A DNA stretch of 64,000 bases, from positions 170,894 through 234,893 of the forward strand of contig JAJZOF010000020.1 in the NCBI GenBank assembly GCA_021811535.1, read 5' to 3'. Of this stretch, positions 46,795 through 56,975 are shown in pieces. The position numbers and the translations under genes were made by a program. The notes beneath the pieces are model-generated. The model was not told the DNA's origin. It ran no database searches and worked only from the letters and a program-made list of their open reading frames with translations. Source of the DNA: Microcaldota archaeon. GTDB taxonomy: Archaea; Micrarchaeota; Micrarchaeia; Micrarchaeales; CABMGC01. Each line of letters begins with the position of its first letter. Position 1 is the first letter of the stretch.

Positions 46795-47969
46795 GCTCCT
46801 CCCTTGCCTATAGAAAGCCTGACCCCGTTCTGGTTTCTCGTTATGGTTATATCCAGATTGTCTCCGCCAAGTATATGCCTGAGTTCTTCATATGTGTAAG
46901 AGCCGATGTCTATCTTATTCTTAAGGACCTCTGCCCTGCGCTCTATAAGAGACGCTTTCTTTATCTCACTGTATTTTAACCTAAGTGTAGGCTTCTCAGC
47001 TCCGTATATATCTTCGATGCCGAGTTCTATCGGCTTATAACCCTCGCTCTGGTATATGAACGGTTCAACCGCATCAAACTCTGCGGAAACCTCCTTTGCT
47101 ATATTGCTAGGCGCATTGCCTGCCCCGGCGATCACGAAGTCATCGGCGTTTAGGAACCCCACAAAAACCCTGCTATCCTTTTCCACCGTAACCTTGTCTT
47201 GCAGTAATTGCGATACCAGCCTGAGTATCGTTATGCCTGATTCATTTCCGAATCTGCTTGCGAATGCAGCCAACCCGTCCACCCTAAGCCTGCCTATCTC
47301 GTAATCACTCTTCTGTTCAAGGACCTTCTCAATCGCATCAGAGATCTTATCCTCATTGGGCAGATCTATCAAAGGGTCGAATTTTTTGCCCTTTTTCTTC
47401 AGGAAGATCCTAACAAGGCTTCTCAGCTCCGCAGGCTCAAAGGGCTTCTTAATGTAATAATCTGCCCCGTTCTTTATCCCCTTAAACCTGTTTGAAGTGG
47501 CATCCATTGCACTTACTATTATAACAGTAATATCCTTCAGGTTTGGATTTGTCTTTATACTATTGCATATCTCAAGCCCGTCTGCGCCAGGAAGCATAAG
47601 ATCCAAAACAACCAAGTCTGGCTTCTCACTCCTTATCCTCTGCAATGCCTCTTTTCCATCATAAATCTGGGATATATCGAATTCCTTTCCTATAGTGATT
47701 GCCATGAGCCTGCTTATGTTTCTGTCATCCTCCACTATCATTATTCTCCTGAGAAGAGAGTCGCTCTGCAGCAGATAATATGTAGGTATCCCGCCGCTGT
47801 TCCTTGACGCTATAGCGCTGGATGCCTCCAGCTCGCGAAGCCCTTTCTCGAGGTCGGCATGCTCAATCTTCCTTGCGACAGCAAAATCCCTAAGCTCTGC
47901 AAGGGTAACCTGCTGCCTGTCGTTTATCATCGAGATTATTTCAGACTTTATTTCCTCTAAATCATTCAT
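46791..47969 (-). CDS. response regulator: N-terminal wHTH-like, REC, degenerate GGDEF-like domain
   Basis: REC: IMIVEDDRN, LVVLDLMLPGADG, YYIKKPF; then DPLIDLPNEDK...GFLNADDFVIAG. Confidence 0.8.
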   Translation of the reverse strand: MNDLEEIKSEIISMINDRQQVTLAELRDFAVARKIEHADLEKGLRELEASSAIASRNSGGIPTYYLLQSDSLLRRIMIVEDDRNISRLMAITIGKEFDISQIYDGKEALQRIRSEKPDLVVLDLMLPGADGLEICNSIKTNPNLKDITVIIVSAMDATSNRFKGIKNGADYYIKKPFEPAELRSLVRIFLKKKGKKFDPLIDLPNEDKISDAIEKVLEQKSDYEIGRLRVDGLAAFASRFGNESGITILRLVSQLLQDKVTVEKDSRVFVGFLNADDFVIAGAGNAPSNIAKEVSAEFDAVEPFIYQSEGYKPIELGIEDIYGAEKPTLRLKYSEIKKASLIERRAEVLKNKIDIGSYTYEELRHILGGDNLDITITRNQNGVRLSIGKGGA

Positions 47970-48011
47970 ACCGATCGCCTAATTCTATAAAGTCTAAAAG
48001 GATTATTATAC

Positions 48012-50207
48012 TTAACCATTCTTGCCCTTCTTCTTTTCTTTTTCGCTTATCGGTATGGTGAACCAGAAGTCGCTTCCCACTCCTACTTCTGACCTGACGT
48101 GCATCTTCCCTCCATGCAGGTTTACTATCTCCTTCACTATTGTCAGTCCAAGCCCCGTGCCGGATCCTTCCTGCTTCGTAAGGCCGCGCCTCTGAAGCTG
48201 ATAAAACTTCTTGAATATCTTTCCTATGTCATCCTTGTTTATACCTATGCCTGTATCCTTAACATCCACCCTGACGCTCCTGCCAACCTTTGTTATATAC
48301 ACCTCTACAGAGCCTTTCTCAGTAAACTTTATTGCATTGGTTATCAGATTTACGAAAACCTGTATCAATCTATTTGGATCAGCACTCACACGCGGCACAT
48401 TATAATCTACATGCCATCCGAAGCCCACTCCCTTCCTTGAACAGAGCTCGCTCAGGGAGCGTATGCTCGGATGCTGTCCAAGCTCCTCAAGGTTTACCTG
48501 CTGGTAATCCAACCTTATCTTGTTAGCTGAGAACTTGGCCACGTCAAGCACCTGCATTATAAGGTCCATCAGCCTGTTCAGGTCGCCCATCATGGTGTTC
48601 AATATGTCATTCTGCTCGTCTGTCAGCTTGCCAAACTCGCCATCTACCATAAGCTTCATGAAGCCGTATACTGCAGTTATCGGGGTCTTCAGGTCATGGG
48701 ATATATTATATATAAACTGGGTCTGTAGCTCAAGCTCTGACTTATAATTCTTCAGTTCCTTGTTGCTCTTGTCAAATGCATCTTCGAGCTGCTGCATCTG
48801 TCTCTTCGTCCTAAGCTCCTTGTTTATTATGTAGTATCCGCAAACCTCCCCATCCGCATCCCTCTCAGGCGTTATTGACTGGTAACATGGTATAAGCTCG
48901 TCTGTCCCCTTTGCCACCATATTGACCAGTACGTCAGTAATCGGGCTCCTGTTGGCTTTGGCTATAGACAAAGAATTGCTTATCTTGTTCTGACTCTCTA
49001 TATCTGCACATATTACCGAGAAAGGCTTCCCAATTATCTCCTGATTCCTATATCCAAAGAGTGCTTCGGATCCCTTATTGAAAAAATTTATGTAGCCGTT
49101 GGTGTCTATCCTGAAGATGGCATCGCTTGAGAGGTGCGTCAGGGTGTCAAGCCCAGCTTTGATAGAGTTCAGATAACCTGAGGAGTCCCGCCTGAGCACT
49201 ATATGATACCTGTCCTCAAACCTGTAGAAAATACACTGAAATCTCTTTGTTACCTGGTTCCCAAAATCCAATTCCAGCGCGACTTCCCCCTTCCCGGCTG
49301 TAAGTTTCTCTAAGAAATCTTCCCTTCCGCTTACTATATTCTCGGTGAACGCTTTTCCCAAAAACAAACCCGCCTCATCGCCATAACCGCCACACCAGGT
49401 CACCTTAAGTGACTTATCAAGTATCAAATAATGCTGCTCTGGGAGGCTCTCGAGGAAATCAAGCCTTTCTTTGAGCTCTGCTGTCTCGGTAAAGTCATCA
49501 ACTACGCAAAGGTTTGCGTTATTATTTATCTGGGTAAGAAGGAGCCTTAACCTGTGGCTCCTGTACTGAACATCTATCATACTCCCAAAGGGCATCTCCC
49601 CATGTATCCCGAACTCAGCGCGAAGATTGATCTTTGATGCTTCAGCAGGTGACATCCCAAAGATATTCAGAAACGACTTATTTGCCTTGAGTACCTTTCC
49701 GTCAGAATTGAAAACTGCCTGAGGCACGAAGCTATCGAACGCAGCGTCGAAATATCGCGCCGCGGCAAAACTCTTATCCTTCTCCGCCCTAAATGCAACC
49801 ATATACTCCATAAGCTCCTTAAGATAGCCTATCCATACCATCTGCCTGTCTTCGAATACGTATTCCTTTTTAGAAAGTAGGGTGACAGTGCCAATTGGTT
49901 TTGAATCGAGTATAACAGGCAATATCAGGCAGCTCTTAAATCCGCTTCTGAAGTAGTTTATCAGCTCTGGAAAAGAAGAGTAGTCGCTAAGCCTGTTATC
50001 CACATAATACCTCATAGTATTGTAAACCATATCCTCAGATGCTGTTCTGGTCCTTTCATTGTAAGGCTTAGGAATGACTTCCTCGAAATGGAGTTCGGTT
50101 TTTATCAGCTCGGCAAACCCATCGAGCAATTTTACCGGAGAGCCCTGTTTCTCGCTTAATTCCTTAACTTTTAGGATAAGATTGCCGTAATCCGGAACGT
50201 AGTCCAT
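48012..50207 (-). CDS. GAF/PAS sensor histidine kinase
   Basis: PAS FRIDTNGYINFFNKGSEALFGY; H-box YNISHDLKTPITAVYGFM; NLITNAIKFTEKG; DTGIGI; ATG 50207. Confidence 0.92.
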   Translation of the reverse strand: MDYVPDYGNLILKVKELSEKQGSPVKLLDGFAELIKTELHFEEVIPKPYNERTRTASEDMVYNTMRYYVDNRLSDYSSFPELINYFRSGFKSCLILPVILDSKPIGTVTLLSKKEYVFEDRQMVWIGYLKELMEYMVAFRAEKDKSFAAARYFDAAFDSFVPQAVFNSDGKVLKANKSFLNIFGMSPAEASKINLRAEFGIHGEMPFGSMIDVQYRSHRLRLLLTQINNNANLCVVDDFTETAELKERLDFLESLPEQHYLILDKSLKVTWCGGYGDEAGLFLGKAFTENIVSGREDFLEKLTAGKGEVALELDFGNQVTKRFQCIFYRFEDRYHIVLRRDSSGYLNSIKAGLDTLTHLSSDAIFRIDTNGYINFFNKGSEALFGYRNQEIIGKPFSVICADIESQNKISNSLSIAKANRSPITDVLVNMVAKGTDELIPCYQSITPERDADGEVCGYYIINKELRTKRQMQQLEDAFDKSNKELKNYKSELELQTQFIYNISHDLKTPITAVYGFMKLMVDGEFGKLTDEQNDILNTMMGDLNRLMDLIMQVLDVAKFSANKIRLDYQQVNLEELGQHPSIRSLSELCSRKGVGFGWHVDYNVPRVSADPNRLIQVFVNLITNAIKFTEKGSVEVYITKVGRSVRVDVKDTGIGINKDDIGKIFKKFYQLQRRGLTKQEGSGTGLGLTIVKEIVNLHGGKMHVRSEVGVGSDFWFTIPISEKEKKKGKNG

Positions 50208-50257
50208 GAATAAGAATTGCTTAGAAACTTTATAAAAGTTAACAAAAAAGCAAATAT

Positions 50258-50935
50258 ATGGAAAACGAGAAAAGGACAGCGCCCGCAATAAAATACATAG
50301 GCGGCTATCTCGCCACAAAAAAGCTAAAGGGGTCGTCAGGGGATCGGAAGGAGGAAGTCATCGAGAATGGCGTCGTGTACCGCCTATGGAACCCATATAA
50401 CAGCAAGCTTTCTGCGGCAATAATATCCGGACTTAAAAATATGCACATAAGGGAAGGAAGCAAAGTCCTCTATCTCGGTGCAGCTAATGGAACAACCTGC
50501 AGCCATATAAGCGATATAATAGGGCCTGAGGGTGTAATATACTGCGTTGAGATATCCGAAAGGAGCATGAGGGACTTGTTGCAGGTGTGTGAGACCAGGC
50601 CTAATATGATACCAATACTATCAGATGCCAGAAACACAGATTCATACGCCGCAGAGCTAAGCGGGATAGACATAATATATCAAGATGTCTCGGCAAGGGA
50701 CCAGGCAGAGATACTCCTTGCCAATAAAGAGTTCCTTAAACCAGGCGGATATGCTTATGTGGCAATAAAATCACAGAGCATAGACGTCTCAAAAGACCCA
50801 AGAGACATATACAAGGAATTCATTAGCAAGGTCTCAAAGGAGATGGAGCTGATCGAGACAATAGACATTAACAGATACGACAAGATGCACCTATTTGTTA
50901 TTTTTAGAAAACCTATAAAAAGCCCAAATAAGTAA
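50258..50935 (+). CDS. flpA: fibrillarin-like rRNA/tRNA 2'-O-methyltransferase
   Basis: RLWNPYNSKLSAAI; VLYLGAANGTTCSHISDIIGPEGVIYCVE. Confidence 0.95.
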   Translation: MENEKRTAPAIKYIGGYLATKKLKGSSGDRKEEVIENGVVYRLWNPYNSKLSAAIISGLKNMHIREGSKVLYLGAANGTTCSHISDIIGPEGVIYCVEISERSMRDLLQVCETRPNMIPILSDARNTDSYAAELSGIDIIYQDVSARDQAEILLANKEFLKPGGYAYVAIKSQSIDVSKDPRDIYKEFISKVSKEMELIETIDINRYDKMHLFVIFRKPIKSPNK

Positions 50936-50943
50936 TTTATTTC

Positions 50944-51783
50944 ATGAAGCCCAAGCGGATCAGCACCATAATAGTTAATGAAGCAATAGCCACTGACATT
51001 AACTCATTCAGCCAGATAGAATGCCCGTGCTGCGGCATGGAAATACTGTCTGCAGATGGGCACTCTGGATTCTGCCAGTTCTGCGAATACTACACAAACA
51101 CCAACTATATACAGAACGTGCCAGACACCGTACAGAAAGGTGACTTCACCGCAGCCTTAAAGAAAGCCGACTTGCCAGCAGCATCCAGGATTCTGGAAAA
51201 AATGGTCGTGGCAAACAAACCAGAAATATTCTACCTCGCAGGCAACTTTTACGCTTACTTCTCAGACTCAATATACATGGATGTGAATTACGCATCAGAA
51301 GGATTCATGGAGAAAAATTCCGAGCACAGGACCAACAGCGAGTTTGAATTCAACTCCATGCACCTTACCTCCAAATCACGCGAGTACTTCTACAAACTGC
51401 TCAAGATTACAAACGCAGAGAAAGAGGACCAATCCATAGTATTCCTGAGGTTCATGTCCTACATGAAGCTCAAAAAACATGCCGAGGCAGAATGGGAGCT
51501 AAACAGTCTAAGAACTTTGTCAAAGGATGCGATGCTGGTGCAATATGCCTCTGCCGTATTTTACGCGCGAACAGAGAAGGAGCCAGACGCCTCGCATATA
51601 ATCCCTCTCCTGCAAAACAAAACAACAAACGCATACTACTATCTTGCCAAGATGCTTATTAACCAAAAGCAATTCTCATACGCAGAGGAGCTACTAAAAA
51701 AGATAAACAAATCAACAATAATGCCAAGCGCAATATACGAATCGTTTGTATTGAAAGGCCTGCGCGCGGCGTCAGGGCTCTGA
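50944..51783 (+). CDS. hypothetical zinc-ribbon plus TPR-like helical protein
   Basis: CPCCGMEI...GFCQFCEYY followed by helical repeats. Confidence 0.6.
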   Translation: MKPKRISTIIVNEAIATDINSFSQIECPCCGMEILSADGHSGFCQFCEYYTNTNYIQNVPDTVQKGDFTAALKKADLPAASRILEKMVVANKPEIFYLAGNFYAYFSDSIYMDVNYASEGFMEKNSEHRTNSEFEFNSMHLTSKSREYFYKLLKITNAEKEDQSIVFLRFMSYMKLKKHAEAEWELNSLRTLSKDAMLVQYASAVFYARTEKEPDASHIIPLLQNKTTNAYYYLAKMLINQKQFSYAEELLKKINKSTIMPSAIYESFVLKGLRAASGL

Positions 51784-51880
51784 TTATCCGTGCCGCACGG
51801 GCATTACAAGCACATATTTAAAAAGAAGAAGCACTAATGGATTAATACTAGGCTCAGTTCCAATCCTAATAAATGGTTGA

Positions 51881-53668
51881 ATGGTTAATTCCTACGAAAG
51901 GGATTATGCATTTCTGTCTAATGGCTTTACCTCAATCATAGAGCTGAATGGCTCTGTGGAATGGTTCCCATGCCCGAGGTTCGATTCGCCCTCCATATTC
52001 TCAAGCCTGCTTGATGATTCAAAGGGCGGGCATTTCTCCATAAGGCCCGAGAACGCCGAATATTCAATAAAATCCAATTATCTGGATAACAGCCTTGTTC
52101 TCCAAAACGAATTTTCCACCGAGAAAGGAAAAATAAACATTACAGATTTTATGCCTCTGGGGGTAATAGGAATATCCCGCATATACGAATCTTCGATTCC
52201 ATTCATAGCGGAGATAAAGCCAGCATTCGAATACGGCCTCATAGCCCCATCAATAGAGGAGGTTGAAGGCGGTATGGTCTTCAAGAATACCAAGTCAAAG
52301 GAGGGCTTCGAGATAAGCATAAAGGGAGATTACGAGATACTTGACGAAGGAGTCGTACGCATAAAGCCAGGAAAGGGCTATCTCTTTGGCCTTTACTCAA
52401 GAGACATGAAGTATGGCCTTTTCGGCACCGGAAGCTCTGTGTACAACGATCCTTATGAATCCCTTGCATTCTCACTAAGGTATTGGAGCGAGCAGATACC
52501 GAAAAGCAAGAGGATAGAAGAACTGCAGGAAACAAAGTTGAAGGCTGTGTATTACAGGTCCTTGTCGGTAATCCTGGGTCTCATATACCTGCCATCAGGC
52601 GCTGCGGTGGCAGCAGCTACTGCATCATTCCCTGAAATATTCGGAAAGTCACGGAACTGGGATTACAGGTACACCTGGGTCAGAGACGCATCATTTGCTG
52701 CGGAGGCCCTTACAAAAGCAGGCAACCTCTCCAAGGCAAAGCGCATAATAAGCTTCCTGATAAGCGTCATAGATCCCGGGTCGTCCAAGAGTTTTGACCA
52801 TCCACTGTATTCCATAGACGGAACGTATCCACAGGCAGAGGAAGTTCTTAATTGGCTTAAGGGGCACAAGAAATCGAAACCAGTAAGGATAGGCAACGAA
52901 GCGTATACACAGGTGCAGAAGGACATAGAGGGCGAATTTGCCAGCGCCTTTTACACATACATACAGAACTCCGGAGATATAACTTATCTCAACGAGAACT
53001 GGTGGGCAATAGAGTCAATAGCTAAATATACAAAAAATTCCTGGAAATCAAAGTCGGTAAGCCTTTGGGAAGAGAGGGCGCACGGAGAGAGCTATGTACA
53101 CACCAAGGTAATGGAATGGACGGCGCTCGACAGGGCTTACAAGCTTGCCCTTATAGCAGGGGAAACGGATTCCGCAGAAGATTGGAAAGCAGCAAGCAAA
53201 GAGATAAGGGATGAAGTACTTACACAAGGAATATCAGAAAAACAAAAATGTTTCGTAAACTATTACGGATCAGAAGAGGTTGACGCGGCGCTCCTGACAC
53301 TGCCAATCTACGATTTTGTAAAAGCTGACGACCCGATATTCCTGGCGACCTTGAAGAAGATAGAAAAGGATCTCTCAATAGGCGATGGAATGTATATACG
53401 TTACCGGAACGACTTCATAGGGGAAGTGGCACATCCGTTCACGCTCATAAACACATGGATGTCAAGAGTATACACTAGGCTTGGGGAAAACCACAAGGCT
53501 ATAGAAGTCCTATCACGCCTTGCAGAGCACTCAATGAGCCTTAACCTATTTTCCGAGCACGTTGAGCAATCGACTAGAGAGCCAAGGGGAAACTTCCCGC
53601 AACTTTTCCCCCACGCCGGATTCGTAGATGCACTTACCGAATATAAGGAGAAGTTCCACAGCCCATAG
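51881..53668 (+). CDS. glycoside hydrolase family 15 (glucoamylase/trehalase-like)
   Basis: DYAFLSNG...WFPCPRFDSPSIF; RNWDYRYTWVRDASF; C-term HVEQSTREPRGNFPQLFPHAGFV. Confidence 0.92.
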   Translation: MVNSYERDYAFLSNGFTSIIELNGSVEWFPCPRFDSPSIFSSLLDDSKGGHFSIRPENAEYSIKSNYLDNSLVLQNEFSTEKGKINITDFMPLGVIGISRIYESSIPFIAEIKPAFEYGLIAPSIEEVEGGMVFKNTKSKEGFEISIKGDYEILDEGVVRIKPGKGYLFGLYSRDMKYGLFGTGSSVYNDPYESLAFSLRYWSEQIPKSKRIEELQETKLKAVYYRSLSVILGLIYLPSGAAVAAATASFPEIFGKSRNWDYRYTWVRDASFAAEALTKAGNLSKAKRIISFLISVIDPGSSKSFDHPLYSIDGTYPQAEEVLNWLKGHKKSKPVRIGNEAYTQVQKDIEGEFASAFYTYIQNSGDITYLNENWWAIESIAKYTKNSWKSKSVSLWEERAHGESYVHTKVMEWTALDRAYKLALIAGETDSAEDWKAASKEIRDEVLTQGISEKQKCFVNYYGSEEVDAALLTLPIYDFVKADDPIFLATLKKIEKDLSIGDGMYIRYRNDFIGEVAHPFTLINTWMSRVYTRLGENHKAIEVLSRLAEHSMSLNLFSEHVEQSTREPRGNFPQLFPHAGFVDALTEYKEKFHSP

Positions 53669-53682
53669 GCAAGTAGATCAGC

Positions 53683-55101
53683 CTACCCCTTAACTACCCC
53701 TATGGGAACGTTTCTCGAGACCAGCGAGGCAAGTCCTGCTCCAGAAACTACCCCTACAACATCATCTATATCCTTGTAGACCCACTCTGCCTCTTCACTT
53801 ACCAACTTCCTGCTCTTGATCCTCAGTTCTATACCTTTCTGCTCCATCGATTCGAAAGTCCTGCTCTGCGGTATCTCGCGCAAGGCCCTGTGCCTTGACA
53901 TTACCCTTCCTGCTCCATGGCACGCAGATCCGAAAGTTTCATCCAGTGCACCTTCCGCACCGCATAGTATGTAACTGGCGGTACCCATGCTGCCTGGTAT
54001 AAGAACAGGCTGCCCGAAAGAGATATAGGATTTAGGGACGTCTTTTGAACCCTTAGGAAGCGAGCGTGTCGCGCCCTTCCTGTGTACATACAATTTCTTC
54101 CTGGAACCTCCTACCTTGTGCTCTTCAAGTTTCACTATGTTGTGTGCAACATCGTATAACACCTGCATGCCCATCTCATCTGCGCCCTTCCCAAAAACCT
54201 TCTCAAATGATCTCCTAACCGAGTCTGTAATCAGCTGCCTGTTAGAGAATGCAAAATTGACTGCGCACTTCATTGCCTTGATGTAACTCTCTGCTTCCTT
54301 GCTTCCTACATAGGCATAGCTTAACTCGGGGTCTTCAAGGGCAATCCCCTTCCTACTGCGGTATTCTGCGAGTTCCATAAGGTAATCTGTACATATCTGA
54401 TGCCCAAACCCACGTGAGCCTGTATGTACCATAACAACCACCTGATCCCTGAAAAGGCCGAAGGCCTCTGCTGTGCGTTCATCAAATAGCTGCTCAACTT
54501 TCTGCAGCTCAAGGAAATGGTTGCCTGCCCCTAGCGTACCAATCTGGTTAAGCCCCCTCTTTTTTGCAAAGCTGCTAACCGCGCCAAAATCTGCACCCTC
54601 CATAAATCCCCCTTCTTCTATGAATTTCGGATCGGAATCAAACCCGTATCCCTTCTCTATGAGGTAACCTATCCCTTCCTCGCTGACTCTCTTTAGATCG
54701 GCTTCCCCAAATCCTATATTATTCTTGCTGCCAACACCGCTTGGAACATTGGTGAACAACGAATCAAGAAGGCGGCCAATAGACCCTTTTATTTCAGAGT
54801 GCCTGAATGATGTAAGTATCACCCGTACTCCGCAGTTTATATCATACCCAACCGCACCAGGCGATATTATCCCATCATCAGCATCGAATGCCGCGACGCC
54901 TCCGACAGGGAACCCGTAACCTTCATGGCCATCCGGCATGACAATTACATCCTCAACAAGGCCGGGCAGGTGTGACGCATTCAATGCCTGCTTGAGCGTC
55001 TCGTCCCCTTTCATTATATCCATCATGCGACTATTCGAATACACCTTAACCCGCGAAGAATCTATCCTAAACCTGAATTCATCAAGCTTCTTTACAATCA
55101 T
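53683..55101 (-). CDS. rtcB: RtcB tRNA-splicing ligase
   Basis: MPDGHEGYGFPVGGVAAFD; GAVGYDINCGVR; GSRGFGHQI; ACHGAGRVMSR. Confidence 0.96.
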   Translation of the reverse strand: MIVKKLDEFRFRIDSSRVKVYSNSRMMDIMKGDETLKQALNASHLPGLVEDVIVMPDGHEGYGFPVGGVAAFDADDGIISPGAVGYDINCGVRVILTSFRHSEIKGSIGRLLDSLFTNVPSGVGSKNNIGFGEADLKRVSEEGIGYLIEKGYGFDSDPKFIEEGGFMEGADFGAVSSFAKKRGLNQIGTLGAGNHFLELQKVEQLFDERTAEAFGLFRDQVVVMVHTGSRGFGHQICTDYLMELAEYRSRKGIALEDPELSYAYVGSKEAESYIKAMKCAVNFAFSNRQLITDSVRRSFEKVFGKGADEMGMQVLYDVAHNIVKLEEHKVGGSRKKLYVHRKGATRSLPKGSKDVPKSYISFGQPVLIPGSMGTASYILCGAEGALDETFGSACHGAGRVMSRHRALREIPQSRTFESMEQKGIELRIKSRKLVSEEAEWVYKDIDDVVGVVSGAGLASLVSRNVPIGVVKG

Positions 55102-55334
55102 AATCCCGCCAAATTACACATAAGAATAACAATAATTCAAACAGCCAAATAATCACTATACATCCTTCAATATCTATATAACATTGCATTTACAATCTGC
55201 CTGCATCTAATGCAGTGAATTTTATTTTCGGACCACTTCTACCATAGACAATACCGATTAGGGTAAGTATTAAATATGAGAAATGCCTACATAAATTAAG
55301 CTTTTAAACATTGTATATTAAGTACTATGTTTAT

Positions 55335-55431
55335 GCAGGGATGGCGGAGCCAGGTCAAACGCGGCAGACTCAAGATCTGTTGACTTAGGTCTGCGGGAGT
55401 TCAATAACAAGAACAAATCTCCCTCCCTGCA
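55335..55431 (+). tRNA. tRNA-Leu(CAA) with 12-nt insertion/intron in the T-loop (55405-55416)
   Basis: GCAGGGA/TCCCTGC acceptor; GCAGA-CTCAAGA-TCTGT; long variable arm; GGGAG-TTCAA[TAACAAGAACAA]AT-CTCCC. Confidence 0.9.
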
Positions 55432-55454
55432 TTGCGTAGTTATGTGGTGATTAG

Positions 55455-56198
55455 TTGGTAACGAAAAAGAATCCAGAAACGAGAAAAAAGCCCCAGAAAT
55501 TTGCGAAGAAGGTTGCAAAGAAAAGCATCTCCAAACACACAAAACCAAAGCCCAAACAGAAGTTGAAGGATTCGGTAATGCTTGACATACCTCTTTATCC
55601 GCAGACCGAGGAATTTACCAGCTCTGCGGCTTCGGCAATGATGGTAATAAAGTATCTGAATCCTGCATATAAGCTCAGAAAAGAAGAAGAATTTGTGATA
55701 TGGCAGGAAGCAGTCAACGGCAGCGTATGGCACGGATCCAAATACGGTCTTGCATATGCGCTAGGCAAGAGGATAGGCGGCGTTGGGATAGTCAGTAACA
55801 CGAAAGACGAAGGCTATGAAAGGAAGCTTGCAGTATACGAGAACATAAATCTTGATACACTCACAGCATCATTCAATGAGATAAGGCAGAAATCCCAGAC
55901 GCTAAATATCTCGGAAGAGCAGTCAGAGGTAACCACGTCAACAATAAAGAAAGCCCTCTCCAGCAACCAGATACCGATAGTCCTTATTGATGTCAAAGCA
56001 ATAAATTCCATACCCGAACCATCCCCACACTGGGTGGTGGTGAAGGGCTACGATAAGGACGCATTCTACATAAACGACCCTTACTCAAACAGCACAATAA
56101 GCATAGACACCGAGGTATTCAAGGCAGCCCTCGGGTTCGACAACGATAAGCATATGGTATATGTAGATTCAAGGGCAGCCAAAAGAAAGAAAGGCTGA
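55455..56198 (+). CDS. peptidase C39-like/DUF3335-like protein with Cys-to-Ser replacement
   Basis: LDIPLYPQTEEFTSSAASAMMVIKYL (usual FTCGPAS); SPHWVVVKGYDKDAFYINDP. Confidence 0.7.
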   Translation: MVTKKNPETRKKPQKFAKKVAKKSISKHTKPKPKQKLKDSVMLDIPLYPQTEEFTSSAASAMMVIKYLNPAYKLRKEEEFVIWQEAVNGSVWHGSKYGLAYALGKRIGGVGIVSNTKDEGYERKLAVYENINLDTLTASFNEIRQKSQTLNISEEQSEVTTSTIKKALSSNQIPIVLIDVKAINSIPEPSPHWVVVKGYDKDAFYINDPYSNSTISIDTEVFKAALGFDNDKHMVYVDSRAAKRKKG

Positions 56199-56216
56199 CA
56201 CCAATCAGATAAATAG

Positions 56217-56960
56217 CTATTCTTCTATGTACGGTGCAAGGAAATAGGTTATCTGCGCATCTCCTATGGGATAGCTGACTTTTAATGGCTCATTAGTCTT
56301 AAGCGATATATTAATGGGCACTCCTGCAGGGCATGATTTTACCATATTCTCAAGGAACTCCAAGTTAAATACCGAATCTGCGTTCTTTGTAGCTGACACC
56401 TTCTTCGTCACTGCACCATCCGCCTGATGCTGTTCCTCAAGCTCTCCTGAATCTCCTCTTGCACTTATTCCAAAATGATCTTTTGAAGCCCTCAATGAGA
56501 TGTAAGAAGATATCAGACTTGCATCCTTTATTATCTCCCTAAGCGCATCCCCTCCAATCTCTATATTCGCATCGAATTCTATCGATGGCTCCTTCTCTGC
56601 GCCCTTTCTGGCTTCCACCATCTGCATAACATATCTCCTGCTCCCGTTCTGGCTTATAAACTCAAAGACGACCTTATTCCCGCTGTCCTTCATGACAAGG
56701 GATTCGTTGTCCCTGGCCCTTGAGAGTATCTTGCTCAGGTTCTCCAGATTAAGGCCTATATTCGCATCCTTGTCTATCTTAAACTTGGTGAATGCCTTAT
56801 TAGGTATGAAAAAAGATACCATGCTTATGCTTGAAGGATCCATGGCCTTAAGCCCGATGCCCTCCTTGCTTATGTTAAAAATACCCTCATCAACAAGGCT
56901 TACTATGGACGAAACACAGTCTCTCCAATATCTTGCGTTGCTGAGTTCTAGTTCAAACAT
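56217..56960 (-). CDS. pcn: PCNA sliding clamp
   Basis: EGIGLKAMDPSSISMVSFFIP; C-term APYIEE. Confidence 0.95.
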   Translation of the reverse strand: MFELELSNARYWRDCVSSIVSLVDEGIFNISKEGIGLKAMDPSSISMVSFFIPNKAFTKFKIDKDANIGLNLENLSKILSRARDNESLVMKDSGNKVVFEFISQNGSRRYVMQMVEARKGAEKEPSIEFDANIEIGGDALREIIKDASLISSYISLRASKDHFGISARGDSGELEEQHQADGAVTKKVSATKNADSVFNLEFLENMVKSCPAGVPINISLKTNEPLKVSYPIGDAQITYFLAPYIEE

Positions 56961-56975
56961 AAAACCACATTATTA

